Source: a bacterium
GTDB lineage: Bacteria > Planctomycetota > UBA1135 > UBA2386
Length of the DNA: 64,000 bases
Direction of reading: 5' to 3'
Assembly: GCA_030432695.1 (NCBI GenBank)
Contig: JAUILN010000001.1
Span: 992,001-1,056,000, forward strand
Positions within the stretch are counted from its first letter, which is position 1; every line of letters starts with the position of its first letter. A program made the position numbers and the translations under genes. The notes beneath the pieces are model-generated. The model ran no database searches, was not told the DNA's origin, and was given only the letters and a program-made list of their open reading frames with translations. Shown one piece after another: positions 9,482 through 18,570 of the stretch.

Positions 9482-10654
9482 TCAGAGGCCGAAGCGCAGC
9501 GAGGCGAGGCGCCCCACCTCGACCCGGCCCTGCGCCGGCGCACCCTGTGCCGGGTCGTATGGCTGGCTGACGCGGGTCGCGAAGATCGGAGTCCCCGGGC
9601 CGATCTGGATCCCGACCGGGATCGTCGAAATGACCTCCGGTCCCCGGGAGGAGACGTCCATCGCGAACGCCTGCAGGAAGAAGCGTGCGCCACCGAACTG
9701 CGGCAGATCGGGAATCGGCAAGGGCGCGGCGAGCCGGAGCTGGGTCTGGCTTCCCGGCGCATCGAACCAGGCCATCTGCAGAGGCGCACCGACCAGGTCG
9801 CCGATCGCCGCCCCGCAGCCGCGCGGTGCGTCGATGCCGAGGTCCGACAGCTCGACCGGAACCGTGAAACTGCCGATTCGCCCTCCGATCCCGGACGACC
9901 CGAACAGCAACGCGTTGAGTCGCAGGCTGGGTCGACCACTCGGTAGTCCGGCGAAGGCCACCTGCAGCGATCCTCCGGGGAGGAGATTCTGCTCGGGAAC
10001 CCCCACGATTCCGGCGATCTGTCCGCCGGAGTGCACACAGTTCGTGCCGCCGCTCGGTACGAACATCCCCCCCGCCTCGGCCCGGTATCCCTCCAGGATC
10101 CAGTCGGCGCCCCCGGTGTTCGCGGTGGTCTCGAAGTCGACGGTCAGGGTCCCCATGCGGAGTCCGTCGAACCGGAAGGGCGCCGAGAACGGCACGCTGG
10201 CGGTCCACCCTGCCGGCCAACGCCCGCCCGTGGTCGCGGGCAGCGAGAGCCTGCCCTGGAACACCACCTGTCGGTCGGCTCCATGGTTGGCCACGAAGGT
10301 CGGCAGCGCGGCATCATGGGCACCGTTCGACGACGACAGCGAGAGCGTGGTCGTCACGGTGGTCGACCGATTCGGGATCGCGGAGAAGGGTCGTCCCGCC
10401 AACGAGCGCAGGTCCCAGACCGCGGCGGTCCCGAACTCCGTGACGTCGATGCGGTACTGGGTCCGTGCGGCGGTGAGGCCGGACGCCCGACCATGGAACG
10501 GCGAACCCTCCAGGGACTGGTCGTTCCACACGGTGCCCGGGCCGCGTAGCAGTGCCCGCTGCGGAACGACCAGCGACGATTGCGCGCACGGTCCGGCCGT
10601 GGAGACGAGCAGACCGAGAACCAGCTGTGGGACGAACGGACTGGGCATACTCAC
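9482..10654 (-). CDS. Secreted protein of unknown function
   Basis: 390 residues from GTG 10654. The start was chosen because its GTGA overlaps the stop of the preceding membrane-protein gene. The N-terminus is a Sec signal (FVPQLVLGLLVSTAGPCAQS). The mature protein is Gly/Ser/Pro-rich and beta-stranded, with a cysteine pair (NCVHSGG and RGCGAAIG). Its second half (VPVELSDLGI, then GDLVGAPLQMAWFD) resembles the C-terminal module of the endonuclease at 37140-38414. That module recurs in planctomycete secreted proteins, possibly for surface attachment, which is inference. No catalytic motif was found. Confidence 0.7.
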   Translation of the reverse strand: MSMPSPFVPQLVLGLLVSTAGPCAQSSLVVPQRALLRGPGTVWNDQSLEGSPFHGRASGLTAARTQYRIDVTEFGTAAVWDLRSLAGRPFSAIPNRSTTVTTTLSLSSSNGAHDAALPTFVANHGADRQVVFQGRLSLPATTGGRWPAGWTASVPFSAPFRFDGLRMGTLTVDFETTANTGGADWILEGYRAEAGGMFVPSGGTNCVHSGGQIAGIVGVPEQNLLPGGSLQVAFAGLPSGRPSLRLNALLFGSSGIGGRIGSFTVPVELSDLGIDAPRGCGAAIGDLVGAPLQMAWFDAPGSQTQLRLAAPLPIPDLPQFGGARFFLQAFAMDVSSRGPEVISTIPVGIQIGPGTPIFATRVSQPYDPAQGAPAQGRVEVGRLASLRFGL

Positions 10655-11649
10655 GGATCCTCGCCGGACGCCGCATCGCCGGCCAGCCCCTCACCGGGAC
10701 TACCTGCCGCCGTTCGCGATACCGGCCACAGCGACACTGCCAGGCAGGCCGACGCGGCGGGAGTCATCAGCGCCAGACCGACCCGGCTGGAGCCGGCCTC
10801 GGCCGGATCGAGCAGCCACGCCCCGGCGCCTGGAGCGGCGAAGCTCAACACGACGAGCACGACCAGGAGGCGCGCGGTCGCGACGCGTCGGGAATCCAGT
10901 CGTCGGCCGTCGCCGTCTCCGCGGGACACGGGTGGTGGCAGGAGTACGCACCGGATGCCGAACAGCACCGCACCGACCGCCAGGGCAAGGCTGACCGCAC
11001 GCGCGTTGCCTGCGGTCGCGCTGACCCCCTCGGCCAGCATCGCGAAGGGCAGGAGCAGCGCATCGAGGAGGCTATCGAGCGGCCGATCCGCGAACGGCAG
11101 ACCGAGCTGCGGGGACATTGCCGCGCCCACCGGTACGAGGGCGAGCGCCAGCGCGCCAGCCAGTAGGTGCACCCTCAGGCTCCAACCGCCGAGGCCGTCG
11201 GCGACGATCGCGAGCGATGCCCACAGGCCGACCTCGGGATGGCCGTTCACCGCGCCCCATGCGGTCAGCGACAGCACGATCACCTGATCGAAGATCCTCG
11301 GGGTCCGCCCGGGGCTGCCGTTCGCGAGCCGCAGCACCAACAGCAGCCAGAACTGCGCCGCGAGGTCGACGCCGGGCAGGACGGTCACCAGTAGCAGCGC
11401 CAGCGCCGCACCGAGGAACGCCGCGTACTCGCGGTCCGGATCGAGTTCGCGGGTGATCGCCCAGCCGAAGAAGGTCGCCATCGCCGCCGACAGCGCGATC
11501 CACAGCGCATCGAGCCCCGCACCGGCGATCAGATGGAACCCGCCCACCACCACCAGGACGCCGCCGCACAGCAGCGTGATCGCGCGGTTGGTCGGGTAGT
11601 CCCATTCGACCGCCCGCCCCAGGTGCACGAAGTCCTCGAGCTTTGCCAT
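10651..11649 (-). CDS. Polytopic membrane protein of unknown function
   Basis: 332 residues beginning MAKLEDFVHLGRAVEWDYPT. The start at 11649 follows the upstream stop by one base and has GAGGAGG eight bases before it, so it is clearly coupled to the octaheme gene. Eight or nine hydrophobic segments follow (for example ITLLCGGVLVVVGGFHLIAG and AAFLGAALALLLVTVLPGVD), with short polar loops and no recognisable motif. I cannot assign a family. Its place between an octaheme cytochrome and a secreted protein suggests a membrane partner, but the sequence shows no heme or quinone ligands that I can identify. Confidence 0.72.
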   Translation of the reverse strand: MAKLEDFVHLGRAVEWDYPTNRAITLLCGGVLVVVGGFHLIAGAGLDALWIALSAAMATFFGWAITRELDPDREYAAFLGAALALLLVTVLPGVDLAAQFWLLLVLRLANGSPGRTPRIFDQVIVLSLTAWGAVNGHPEVGLWASLAIVADGLGGWSLRVHLLAGALALALVPVGAAMSPQLGLPFADRPLDSLLDALLLPFAMLAEGVSATAGNARAVSLALAVGAVLFGIRCVLLPPPVSRGDGDGRRLDSRRVATARLLVVLVVLSFAAPGAGAWLLDPAEAGSSRVGLALMTPAASACLAVSLWPVSRTAAGSPGEGLAGDAASGEDP

Positions 11650-11650
11650 C

Positions 11651-14008
11651 TCAGCGTCCTCCTCGCGACATCGCCTGCACCTGCTGCAACAGCCCGCGCG
11701 CATTCGGATCGTCGGGCCGCGCCTCCACCAGTCGCTCGGCCCAGCCGAGCGCGCGGTCTGCAGCGCCGCGCTCCATCTCGAACGAGACCAGCGCCTGCAG
11801 CAGGTCGGCATCGTGGGGGTGCCGCCGCACCGCCTCCTCCAGCGTGCGGATTGCCAGCTCCGGCTCGCCGGTGTCGTGCAGGGCGACCGCGTGGACGTAG
11901 GCGTAGCGAGGTTGCTCGGGGGCGAGCCGCGCCGCTCGAGCAAGGTGGAGCAACGCCTCGTCGCGCTCGCCCTTCCGGACCAGCACCAGACCGAGCACGT
12001 GCTCCAGGTCGGCCGGCACCGCGACCTGGCCGAGGCCCTCGCGCAGCAGCGCCTCGGCGGCGTCGTCGCGCTCCTGGGTGCGCAGCAGGTCGGCGAGGTT
12101 GACCCACGGCTGCACGGCGTACGGCTCGAGCCGGATCGCCGCGCGGTACTCCGCCTCCGCGCCGCGCAGATCACCGCGCCGGCTCAGCGCCAACGCCAGC
12201 ACGGTGCGCGCCGAGGCCCGGTCGTCGTCGACCCGCTGGGCGGCCACGAACTCGGCGAAGGCCGCCTCGAAGGCCGCGCGCCGCGCGCCGAAGCGCTCCA
12301 GCGGCACGTCGGCGAGCACCCGCGCGGCCTCGATGCGCACGCCGTGCACCGGGTCCTCGAGCAGCTCCGCCGCCAGCGCGAGGCGGCGCTCCAGCGGGAA
12401 GGCGTCGAGCCCAGCCAACGCCGCGACCCGCAGGCTCGGATCGGCGTCCGCCAGGGCCTTGCGGAACGCCGCCTCGCTGGCCGGTTCGGGGCGTTCGCCG
12501 AGCAGCGACAGCGCGGAGCCGCGCACGATGCCGGGTCGGGCGACGTCCTCGGCGAGTTTGCGCAGCGCGCCGCCGGCGTCGGGTTCGCTGCGGCGCCCCG
12601 CGGCCAGCGCGGTCCCGTAGTGCGGCCGGCGCCAGTCGGTCGAGCCGGTGTGCTGGTCGATCGCGGCCGCGGCCTGGCCGGGGGTCCAGTCGGTATGGCA
12701 GCCGGTGCAGGCGTCGGGGGTGCCGAGCTTCAGCGCCAGATCGGGGCGCGGCACCCGGAAGCTGTGGTCGCGGCGCGGGTCGACCACCATGTAGGTGCGC
12801 GCCGGCATGTGGCAGGCGACGCACTGCGCGCCCGGCGAGCCGACTTCGTGGAAGTGGTGGGCCGGCAGGTCGAAGACCTGCGGGTCGTGGCACTGCGCGC
12901 ACAGCGCGTTGCCGCCGGCGCGCAGCCGCTGCGAGTGCGGGTCGTGGCAGTCGCTGCACGCGACGCCGGCCGCGTGCATCTTCGACTGCAGGAACGAGCC
13001 GTAGACGTAGACCTCGTCGAGGATCTGGCCGTCGGGTTCGTAGAGGTCGCGATCCAGCAGCGCGATGCGATGGCCGTCGGCGAACGGGCGGCCGGCCCAG
13101 GGGTGCTCGTCGAGCTGGGTGCGGCGTGAGTGGCAAGGTGCGCAGGTCTCGACCTGCGTCTGCGCGGCGGTCGCCGAGGTGGGCGCCGACGTCGGAGAGC
13201 CCTCCTTGCGCACGAGGGTCCGGCCGGGCATGCCGAGGTCGACGATCAATCCGCGCACGGAGTCGGCGGGGTCCGCACCCGCCTCCGCCCAGGCGACGTG
13301 CGCCGAACCCGGTCCGTGGCAGGTCTCGCAGGCCACGTCGAGGTCGGTCCAGGTGGTCGCGTAGCGGTCGTGCTCGGCGTCGTAGTTGCGCCGGAGCCCG
13401 GTGGAGTGGCAGACCGCGCAGGAGCGGTTCCAGTTGAAGAACCGACCGGTCCAGTGCAGCGGGTCGGTGTGTGCGATCGGCTCGTCGGGGAACAGGTGGA
13501 ACCAGCGCTGCCCGCCGTCGGCCGCCGGCCGGCTGTCCCAGCAGATCGACAGGGCGTGCAGGTGGCCGTCGCCGAGGTCGATCAGGTACTGCTGCAGCGG
13601 CGTCACCCCGAACACCCAGGCGATCTGGAAGGTTTCCGGCTCGCCCGCGGCGTTCGGCGTGGTCACCAGGTAGCGTTCGCCGTCACGGTGGAAGCGGCTC
13701 CGGATCCCGAAGTGCTCGAACTCGACGTCGTCGAAGTCGCCGAGCACCGTGTCGGCCGCGACCTCCTGCATCGCCAGGTCGTGGTGCGATCCGCGCCACT
13801 GCTCGGTCTCGGCGCGGTGGCAGCCTACGCAGCGACTGGCGCCAACGTAGTCCACGGTATCCCGGAGCGCGGCGCGCGCCGCGTTCGGATCGATTGGCTC
13901 GGTGCCGCACCCGCCAGGCAGGACGGCGCCCGCCAGGGTGACGACCACCGCGAGCGCGGCACGGCCAGGGCGGGAGGGCGTCGAGGTCGACCGGTCGGGA
14001 CTGCGCAT
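11651..14008 (-). CDS. Octaheme c-type cytochrome with HEAT-like and TPR repeats
   Basis: 785 residues from ATG 14008 (alternative ATG 14023). A signal (AALAVVVTLAGAVLPGGC) suggests a lipoprotein, with Cys34 as the likely lipidated residue. Eight CxxCH heme motifs are seen in order: CVGCH, CAVCH, CETCH, CAPCH, CSDCH, CAQCH, CVACH, CTGCH. They span about residues 60-425 and resemble the cytochrome c554/NrfA-like multiheme fold. Next come HEAT-like helices (about 440-580), then at least four TPR units to the C-terminus. It is probably a periplasmic or surface electron-transfer protein with a protein-binding tail; the substrate is unknown. It heads the leftward run and is divergent from the DUF1592 gene. 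Confidence 0.88.
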   Translation of the reverse strand: MRSPDRSTSTPSRPGRAALAVVVTLAGAVLPGGCGTEPIDPNAARAALRDTVDYVGASRCVGCHRAETEQWRGSHHDLAMQEVAADTVLGDFDDVEFEHFGIRSRFHRDGERYLVTTPNAAGEPETFQIAWVFGVTPLQQYLIDLGDGHLHALSICWDSRPAADGGQRWFHLFPDEPIAHTDPLHWTGRFFNWNRSCAVCHSTGLRRNYDAEHDRYATTWTDLDVACETCHGPGSAHVAWAEAGADPADSVRGLIVDLGMPGRTLVRKEGSPTSAPTSATAAQTQVETCAPCHSRRTQLDEHPWAGRPFADGHRIALLDRDLYEPDGQILDEVYVYGSFLQSKMHAAGVACSDCHDPHSQRLRAGGNALCAQCHDPQVFDLPAHHFHEVGSPGAQCVACHMPARTYMVVDPRRDHSFRVPRPDLALKLGTPDACTGCHTDWTPGQAAAAIDQHTGSTDWRRPHYGTALAAGRRSEPDAGGALRKLAEDVARPGIVRGSALSLLGERPEPASEAAFRKALADADPSLRVAALAGLDAFPLERRLALAAELLEDPVHGVRIEAARVLADVPLERFGARRAAFEAAFAEFVAAQRVDDDRASARTVLALALSRRGDLRGAEAEYRAAIRLEPYAVQPWVNLADLLRTQERDDAAEALLREGLGQVAVPADLEHVLGLVLVRKGERDEALLHLARAARLAPEQPRYAYVHAVALHDTGEPELAIRTLEEAVRRHPHDADLLQALVSFEMERGAADRALGWAERLVEARPDDPNARGLLQQVQAMSRGGR

Positions 14009-14030
14009 CGGTTCCGCGACCATACCCCGG

Positions 14031-14059
14031 TTGGCGTCCGGACGCGGCATCCGTACGCT
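14031..14059 (+). promoter_or_regulatory. Candidate promoter of the DUF1592 gene with a very short leader
   Basis: TTGGCG at 14031-14036 and TACGCT at 14054-14059 are exactly 17 bases apart. Transcription would start around 14066, only about five bases before the ATG at 14071, which would make the message almost leaderless. Spacing is ideal; hexamer matches are partial (4/6 and 3/6). Confidence 0.4.
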
Positions 14060-14070
14060 GTGCAGCGCCG

Positions 14071-16443
14071 ATGCGCATCTTCCACGCCCACCGCGCCCCG
14101 CGCCTCGCTGCCGGCCTGGCGCTCGCCGTCGCCGCGGCGGCACCCTCCCAGGACCCGACCGTGACCGACGTCGACCTCGCGCGCGACGTCCAGCCGTTCG
14201 TGCGCCGCTACTGCATCGAGTGCCACGGCGCGGTCGACCCCGAGTCCGAGCTCGACCTCGGCGCGCTGTTCCAGGGCCCGCTCGCCGGGGAGGATGCGCT
14301 CGACGGCCTCTACGCGGTCCGCGACGCGCTGCGCAACGCTGACATGCCGCCGCAGGAAGAGCCGCAGCCGGAGCCCGCCGAGCGGATCCGGGTGGTCGAA
14401 TGGCTCGACCACCTGCTGGCGACCGCGGCCGGCGAGGTCGACGCCCGACCGGGTCGGGTCACGATGCGCCGGCTCAGCCGCTACGAGTACCGCAACACGA
14501 TCCGGGATCTGCTCGGCGTCGAGGTGGACGTCGATTCCTTCCCGGCCGACGACCTCGGTTACGGCTTCGACAACGTCGGCGACGCGCTGTCCCTGTCGAC
14601 CATCCATCTGGAGAAATACGCGGCCGCCGCCGAGCGGATCGCCGCGGAGGCCTTCCCCGATCCCGACCCCGATGTGCCGGCGACGCTGCTGGTGGAGGGC
14701 GACCAGCTCGAGGCGTCCAACGACGAGTTCCTGCGCGGCGGGGTCGCCGGGATGTTCACCAACGGCTGGGCCGGCCGTCGCCTACGGCTCCCGCGCGCCG
14801 GGCGCTATCAGCTTCGGGTGCTCGCATGGGCTCAGCAGGCCGGTCCGGATGTCGCCCGGATGCGTGTCGAGGTGGGTACTCCGGGTGACGGGCGGCCGTT
14901 CGCCGAGCAGTCGTTCGACGTTCCCGCGGCGGCGAAGGACCCGGGGCGCTACGCCCTCGATCTCGACGCGCCGACCGACCGGGTCCAGATCCGTGCCCAC
15001 TTCTTCAACGACTACTACGACCCGGACCATCGCGACCCCGCCCAGCGCGACCGCAACCTCTACGTCGGCGCGCTCGAACTCGTCGGTCCCCTGGATCGCC
15101 GACCGGCGACCCTCGCCGAGCGCCGCTTCGCCGCCGACGACAGCGGTCGCGGCACGCCCGCCGTCCGCGCCCGCAAGGTCCTCGGACCGCTGCTCGAGCA
15201 GGCCTGGCGTCGGCCGGTCACCAGCAGCGAGGTGCGGCGCTTCGGCGGTCTGGTCGCCGACGTCGCACGTGACGTCGAACGTGCCGAGGGTGGCCCGTCC
15301 ATCGACCCGTACCGCGAAGGACTCCGTTGGGCCGTGCAGGCGGCGCTGTGCTCGCCGCACTTCCTGTTCCGGATCGAGTCCGGCGGTCTGTCCGGCCGAG
15401 ACGGCGAGGTCGTCAGCGAGGGCTTGGACCCTTGGCAACTCGCGACCCGGCTCAGCTACTTCCTGTGGAGCAGCCTGCCCGACGACGAGCTGCGCGCGCG
15501 CGCCGCCGACGGCACCCTCGGCGACCCGCAGGTGCTCGAACGCCAGGCGAGGCGGATGCTCGCCGACCCGCGCGCCGAAGCCCTGGCGACCCACTTTGCC
15601 GCGCAGTGGCTGGAGCTGCGCGGCCTCGACGAGGTCGAGCCGGACCCGGGCCGCTTCCCGGACTTCTCCGGGTCGCTCGCCGCGTCGATGCGGCGCGAGA
15701 CCGAACTGCTGTTCGACCATGTCCGCCGCGCCGACCTGCCGGTGCAGGAACTGCTGACCGCCGACTACAGCTTCGTCGACGCACCGCTCGCGCGGCTGTA
15801 CGGCCTCGACGGCGTTCCGGACGACGGCGGCTTCCATCGCGTCGACCTGCGGCGCACCACCCGCGGCGGGGTCCTGGGCCACGCCAGCGTGCTCACCGTC
15901 ACCTCGATCCCGACCCGCACGTCGCCTGTGAAGCGCGGCAAGTGGATCCTCGACAACCTGCTCGGCGATGCGCCGCCCCCACCGCCGCCCGGCAACGACG
16001 CCTTCGCCGCCGGCGAAGCCGCGGTGACCACCTCCAAGAGCCTCCGCGAGCAGCTCGCGATCCACCGGTCCAAGGCCGAGTGCGCGGTATGCCACAACCG
16101 GATGGACGCGCTCGGCCTCGCCCTGGAGCGCTTCGACGGCATCGGCCGCTACCGCACGGGCGACGAAGGTGGCACGATCCTGGTCGCCAGCGAGCTTCCC
16201 GGCGGCAAGGTTCTCGACGGCCTGCGCGGGGTCCGCGAACACCTCGCCACCGACCGGGCCTTCGCCGCCAATCTGATGGCCAAGCTGTTCGTCTACGCCA
16301 CCGGCCGCGAGTTCCGGGTCACCGACGCCCTGGTCGTGGACTCCACCCTGAGCGCACTCGGCGCCGATCCGACCCTGGACGAGTTGCTGCTCGCGATCGT
16401 CCGCCTCGAAGCCTTCCGGAGCCGCGACCTCGTGGCGCGGTGA
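14071..16443 (+). CDS. Planctomycete cytochrome / DUF1587-1592-1588-1585 family secreted protein
   Basis: 790 residues. An N-terminal signal (LAAGLALAVAAAAPSQ) is followed by a heme motif C48-IE-C-H52. Then come the usual blocks of this family: MRRLSRYEYRNTIRDLLGV with FPADDLGYGFDNVGDALS (DUF1587), a beta-rich middle segment (about 220-330), and LATRLSYFLWSSLPDDELR (DUF1592). The last blocks are ASVLTVTSIPTRTSPVKRG and a second heme-like motif C671-AV-CH in CHNRMDALGLALERFDGIG (DUF1588), with DUF1585 at the end. Such proteins are expanded in planctomycetes and are nearly always next to DUF1552; the function is unknown, possibly extracellular redox or polymer attack. The ATG start is supported by the signal peptide. 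Confidence 0.93.
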   Translation: MRIFHAHRAPRLAAGLALAVAAAAPSQDPTVTDVDLARDVQPFVRRYCIECHGAVDPESELDLGALFQGPLAGEDALDGLYAVRDALRNADMPPQEEPQPEPAERIRVVEWLDHLLATAAGEVDARPGRVTMRRLSRYEYRNTIRDLLGVEVDVDSFPADDLGYGFDNVGDALSLSTIHLEKYAAAAERIAAEAFPDPDPDVPATLLVEGDQLEASNDEFLRGGVAGMFTNGWAGRRLRLPRAGRYQLRVLAWAQQAGPDVARMRVEVGTPGDGRPFAEQSFDVPAAAKDPGRYALDLDAPTDRVQIRAHFFNDYYDPDHRDPAQRDRNLYVGALELVGPLDRRPATLAERRFAADDSGRGTPAVRARKVLGPLLEQAWRRPVTSSEVRRFGGLVADVARDVERAEGGPSIDPYREGLRWAVQAALCSPHFLFRIESGGLSGRDGEVVSEGLDPWQLATRLSYFLWSSLPDDELRARAADGTLGDPQVLERQARRMLADPRAEALATHFAAQWLELRGLDEVEPDPGRFPDFSGSLAASMRRETELLFDHVRRADLPVQELLTADYSFVDAPLARLYGLDGVPDDGGFHRVDLRRTTRGGVLGHASVLTVTSIPTRTSPVKRGKWILDNLLGDAPPPPPPGNDAFAAGEAAVTTSKSLREQLAIHRSKAECAVCHNRMDALGLALERFDGIGRYRTGDEGGTILVASELPGGKVLDGLRGVREHLATDRAFAANLMAKLFVYATGREFRVTDALVVDSTLSALGADPTLDELLLAIVRLEAFRSRDLVAR

Positions 16444-16467
16444 TTCCCACAACTTCTACAGAAGCCC

Positions 16468-17820
16468 ATGGCCCAGCCGATCCGCCAGCTCCACCTGTCC
16501 CGCCGCGGTTTCCTCCGCGGCTCGGGCGCCTGCCTGGCGCTGCCCTGGCTCGACGCGATGGCCCCGGCCCTCGGTCGCGCACCGCGCGCGGAGCCCGGCG
16601 TGTTGTTCGTGTTCTCGCCCAACGGCATGAAGATGGACGAGTGGCGGCCGGACGGCGACGGGCCGCGCGCGCAGCTGCCCTACCTCTTGGAGCCGCTGCG
16701 TCCGGTCCGCGAGCACCTCACGATCGTCAGCGGTCTCGCGATCGATGCCGGCTTCGCGCACGGCGACGGTCCCGGCGACCACGCCCGCGCGGCCTCGACC
16801 TTCCTGACCTGCGCGCACCCGGTGAAGACCGGCGGCGCCGACATCCGCGTCGGGCAGTCGATCGACCAGGCGATCGCCGAGCGCATCGGCGAGCAGAGCA
16901 CCTTCCGCAGCCTCGAGTTCGGCATGGAGGGTGGTCGCTCCGCGGGAGTCTGCGACTCCGGCTACTCCTGCGCCTACTCGAACAACGTGTCGTGGCGGAC
17001 CGACACCACGCCGGTCGCCAAGGAGACCGATCCACGCCGCCTGTTCGAGCGGCTGTTCGGCGATCCCGAGCAGCATGCCGACCTCGCCGCGCAGGCCTCC
17101 CGTCGCGCCAGGTTGCGCAGCGTGCTCGACCTCGCGGCTGACGACCTCAAGGGTTTGCGCAAGAAGCTCGGGCCCGCCGACCAGCAGAAGCTCGACGAAT
17201 ACGCCGACGCGGTGCGGGATGTCGAAGGACGACTGGAGCGCATCGCGACCGACGAGGCCGACGCCCTCGAGTCGGTGCCCGGCGACCTGCTCGATCGCCG
17301 CCGCGATGCCGGATTCGCCGGACAGCTCGATCTCGCCTACGAGCTACTCGGCCTGGCACTCCGCACCGGCCGCACGCGGGTGATCAGCTTCATGCTCGGC
17401 AACGGTGGCAGCAACCGCAGCTACCGCTTCCTCGGCGCGGCCGAGGGCCATCACTCGCTGTCGCACCACCGCGGCGACCCGCAGAAGCTCGACGGCATCC
17501 GCCGCATCAACCGCTTCCACATGGAGCGTCTCGGCCGGTTCCTCGAGAGCCTGCAATCGATGCAGCACGCTGACGGGACCCTGCTCGAACACACCGCGGT
17601 GGTGTTCGGCTCCGGGATCTCCGACGGCAATCGCCACAACCACGACGACCTCCCGGTGCTGGTTGCCGGCCGCGCCGCAGGTCGGCTGCGGCCGCGGGGC
17701 CACCTGAAGGTCGCCGACCGCACGCCGATGGCGAACCTCTACCTGTCGGTCGCCGGCGCGGTCGGTGCCGAGATGCCGACCTTCGCCGACTCGACCGGTC
17801 GGCTGTCCGAGATCCTCTGA
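16468..17820 (+). CDS. DUF1552 family protein, Tat-exported
   Basis: 450 residues. The N-terminus carries a twin-arginine-like signal, SRRGFLRGSGACLALPW, so folded export is likely. The mature part reads VLFVFSPNGMKMDEWRP, then HLTIVSGLAIDAG, DHARAASTFLT and, near the C-terminus, TAVVFGSGISDGNRHNHDDL. These are the conserved segments of DUF1552, with several His/Asp that could bind metal as in the alkaline phosphatase-like superfamily (inference). It lies 24 bases after the DUF1592 gene, its standard partner, and is presumably cotranscribed. Confidence 0.93.
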   Translation: MAQPIRQLHLSRRGFLRGSGACLALPWLDAMAPALGRAPRAEPGVLFVFSPNGMKMDEWRPDGDGPRAQLPYLLEPLRPVREHLTIVSGLAIDAGFAHGDGPGDHARAASTFLTCAHPVKTGGADIRVGQSIDQAIAERIGEQSTFRSLEFGMEGGRSAGVCDSGYSCAYSNNVSWRTDTTPVAKETDPRRLFERLFGDPEQHADLAAQASRRARLRSVLDLAADDLKGLRKKLGPADQQKLDEYADAVRDVEGRLERIATDEADALESVPGDLLDRRRDAGFAGQLDLAYELLGLALRTGRTRVISFMLGNGGSNRSYRFLGAAEGHHSLSHHRGDPQKLDGIRRINRFHMERLGRFLESLQSMQHADGTLLEHTAVVFGSGISDGNRHNHDDLPVLVAGRAAGRLRPRGHLKVADRTPMANLYLSVAGAVGAEMPTFADSTGRLSEIL

Positions 17821-17835
17821 TCCAAGCCCGTCCCC

Positions 17836-18558
17836 TTGTCAGACGCTCCTCGGACCACCTCCTCCGCATCCGTCCGGCTCGCGCTCCATGCCGGCCCTCT
17901 CACGCCCTGGTTCCACCGTCACCTCGCGGCCGAGGCAGCTGCCCAGGGTGCCGTTCCACCCCAGCTCCATAGCGTGCGCGGACGCATCGAGCAGTGGCGC
18001 GCCTGGGTCAGTGACGGACTGCAGCGCCAAGGGCATCTGTCACGCCCGCTCGACTGGCCAGAGGTCGAGGGACCGAGCGCCTCGTTGCCGCCGGTCGTCG
18101 TTCCGGTGGAGTCGCTCCAGGCACTGAAGCTCCTGCTGGTCCACGACGACGGCCAGGGTCCCGCGCCGGCCGAACTCCCGGCGCGACCCGACCTCGATCC
18201 GCAGTGGGTCGCCGCCGCGGAGTCGGGTTTCGACGACGTCGGCTACGCCCAGGTGCTGGTGCCGGAGTTCTGGCTCCCGGCGAGCTTCTCGTTCACCTTC
18301 CCCTGTCCCTACCCGGACGGTCACGAGATCCAGGCCGGCTCCCTCGACGACCTGCGCAGCCAGCTCCACGAAGTCACCGAGAAGGTGTTCCAGACCACGC
18401 CGTTCGACTGGCCACGCTGGGAGGCCGGCGGCGAACCCTCGACGCGTGCCACGCGGGTCCTGGCCCAGCGCGCGGTGGCGGCGATCGGGCGGCAGGCCGA
18501 GGCCGCGTGGTCGGCCGGCCAGCCGATGTGGCTCGCCCCGATGACCGATCCGACCTGA
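17836..18558 (+). CDS. Hypothetical cytoplasmic protein
   Basis: 240 residues from TTG 17836, 15 bases after the DUF1552 stop. No signal peptide or membrane segment is seen. The sequence is Pro/Ala-rich at the start and has a distinctive centre with aromatic and proline clusters (VLVPEFWLPASFSFTFPCPY). The C-terminal part is helical. I do not recognise a family. The start codon is uncertain because no Shine-Dalgarno sequence is present. It converges with the mannosyltransferase-like gene, leaving 12 bases between stops. Confidence 0.6.
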   Translation: MSDAPRTTSSASVRLALHAGPLTPWFHRHLAAEAAAQGAVPPQLHSVRGRIEQWRAWVSDGLQRQGHLSRPLDWPEVEGPSASLPPVVVPVESLQALKLLLVHDDGQGPAPAELPARPDLDPQWVAAAESGFDDVGYAQVLVPEFWLPASFSFTFPCPYPDGHEIQAGSLDDLRSQLHEVTEKVFQTTPFDWPRWEAGGEPSTRATRVLAQRAVAAIGRQAEAAWSAGQPMWLAPMTDPT

Positions 18559-18570
18559 TCGGTATCGGTC

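Noticed and set aside
8334-10220. A 628-codon minus-strand frame over the App1-like and secreted-protein genes
   Set aside because: Arg-rich shadow of the two genes in another frame on the same strand, without any domain.
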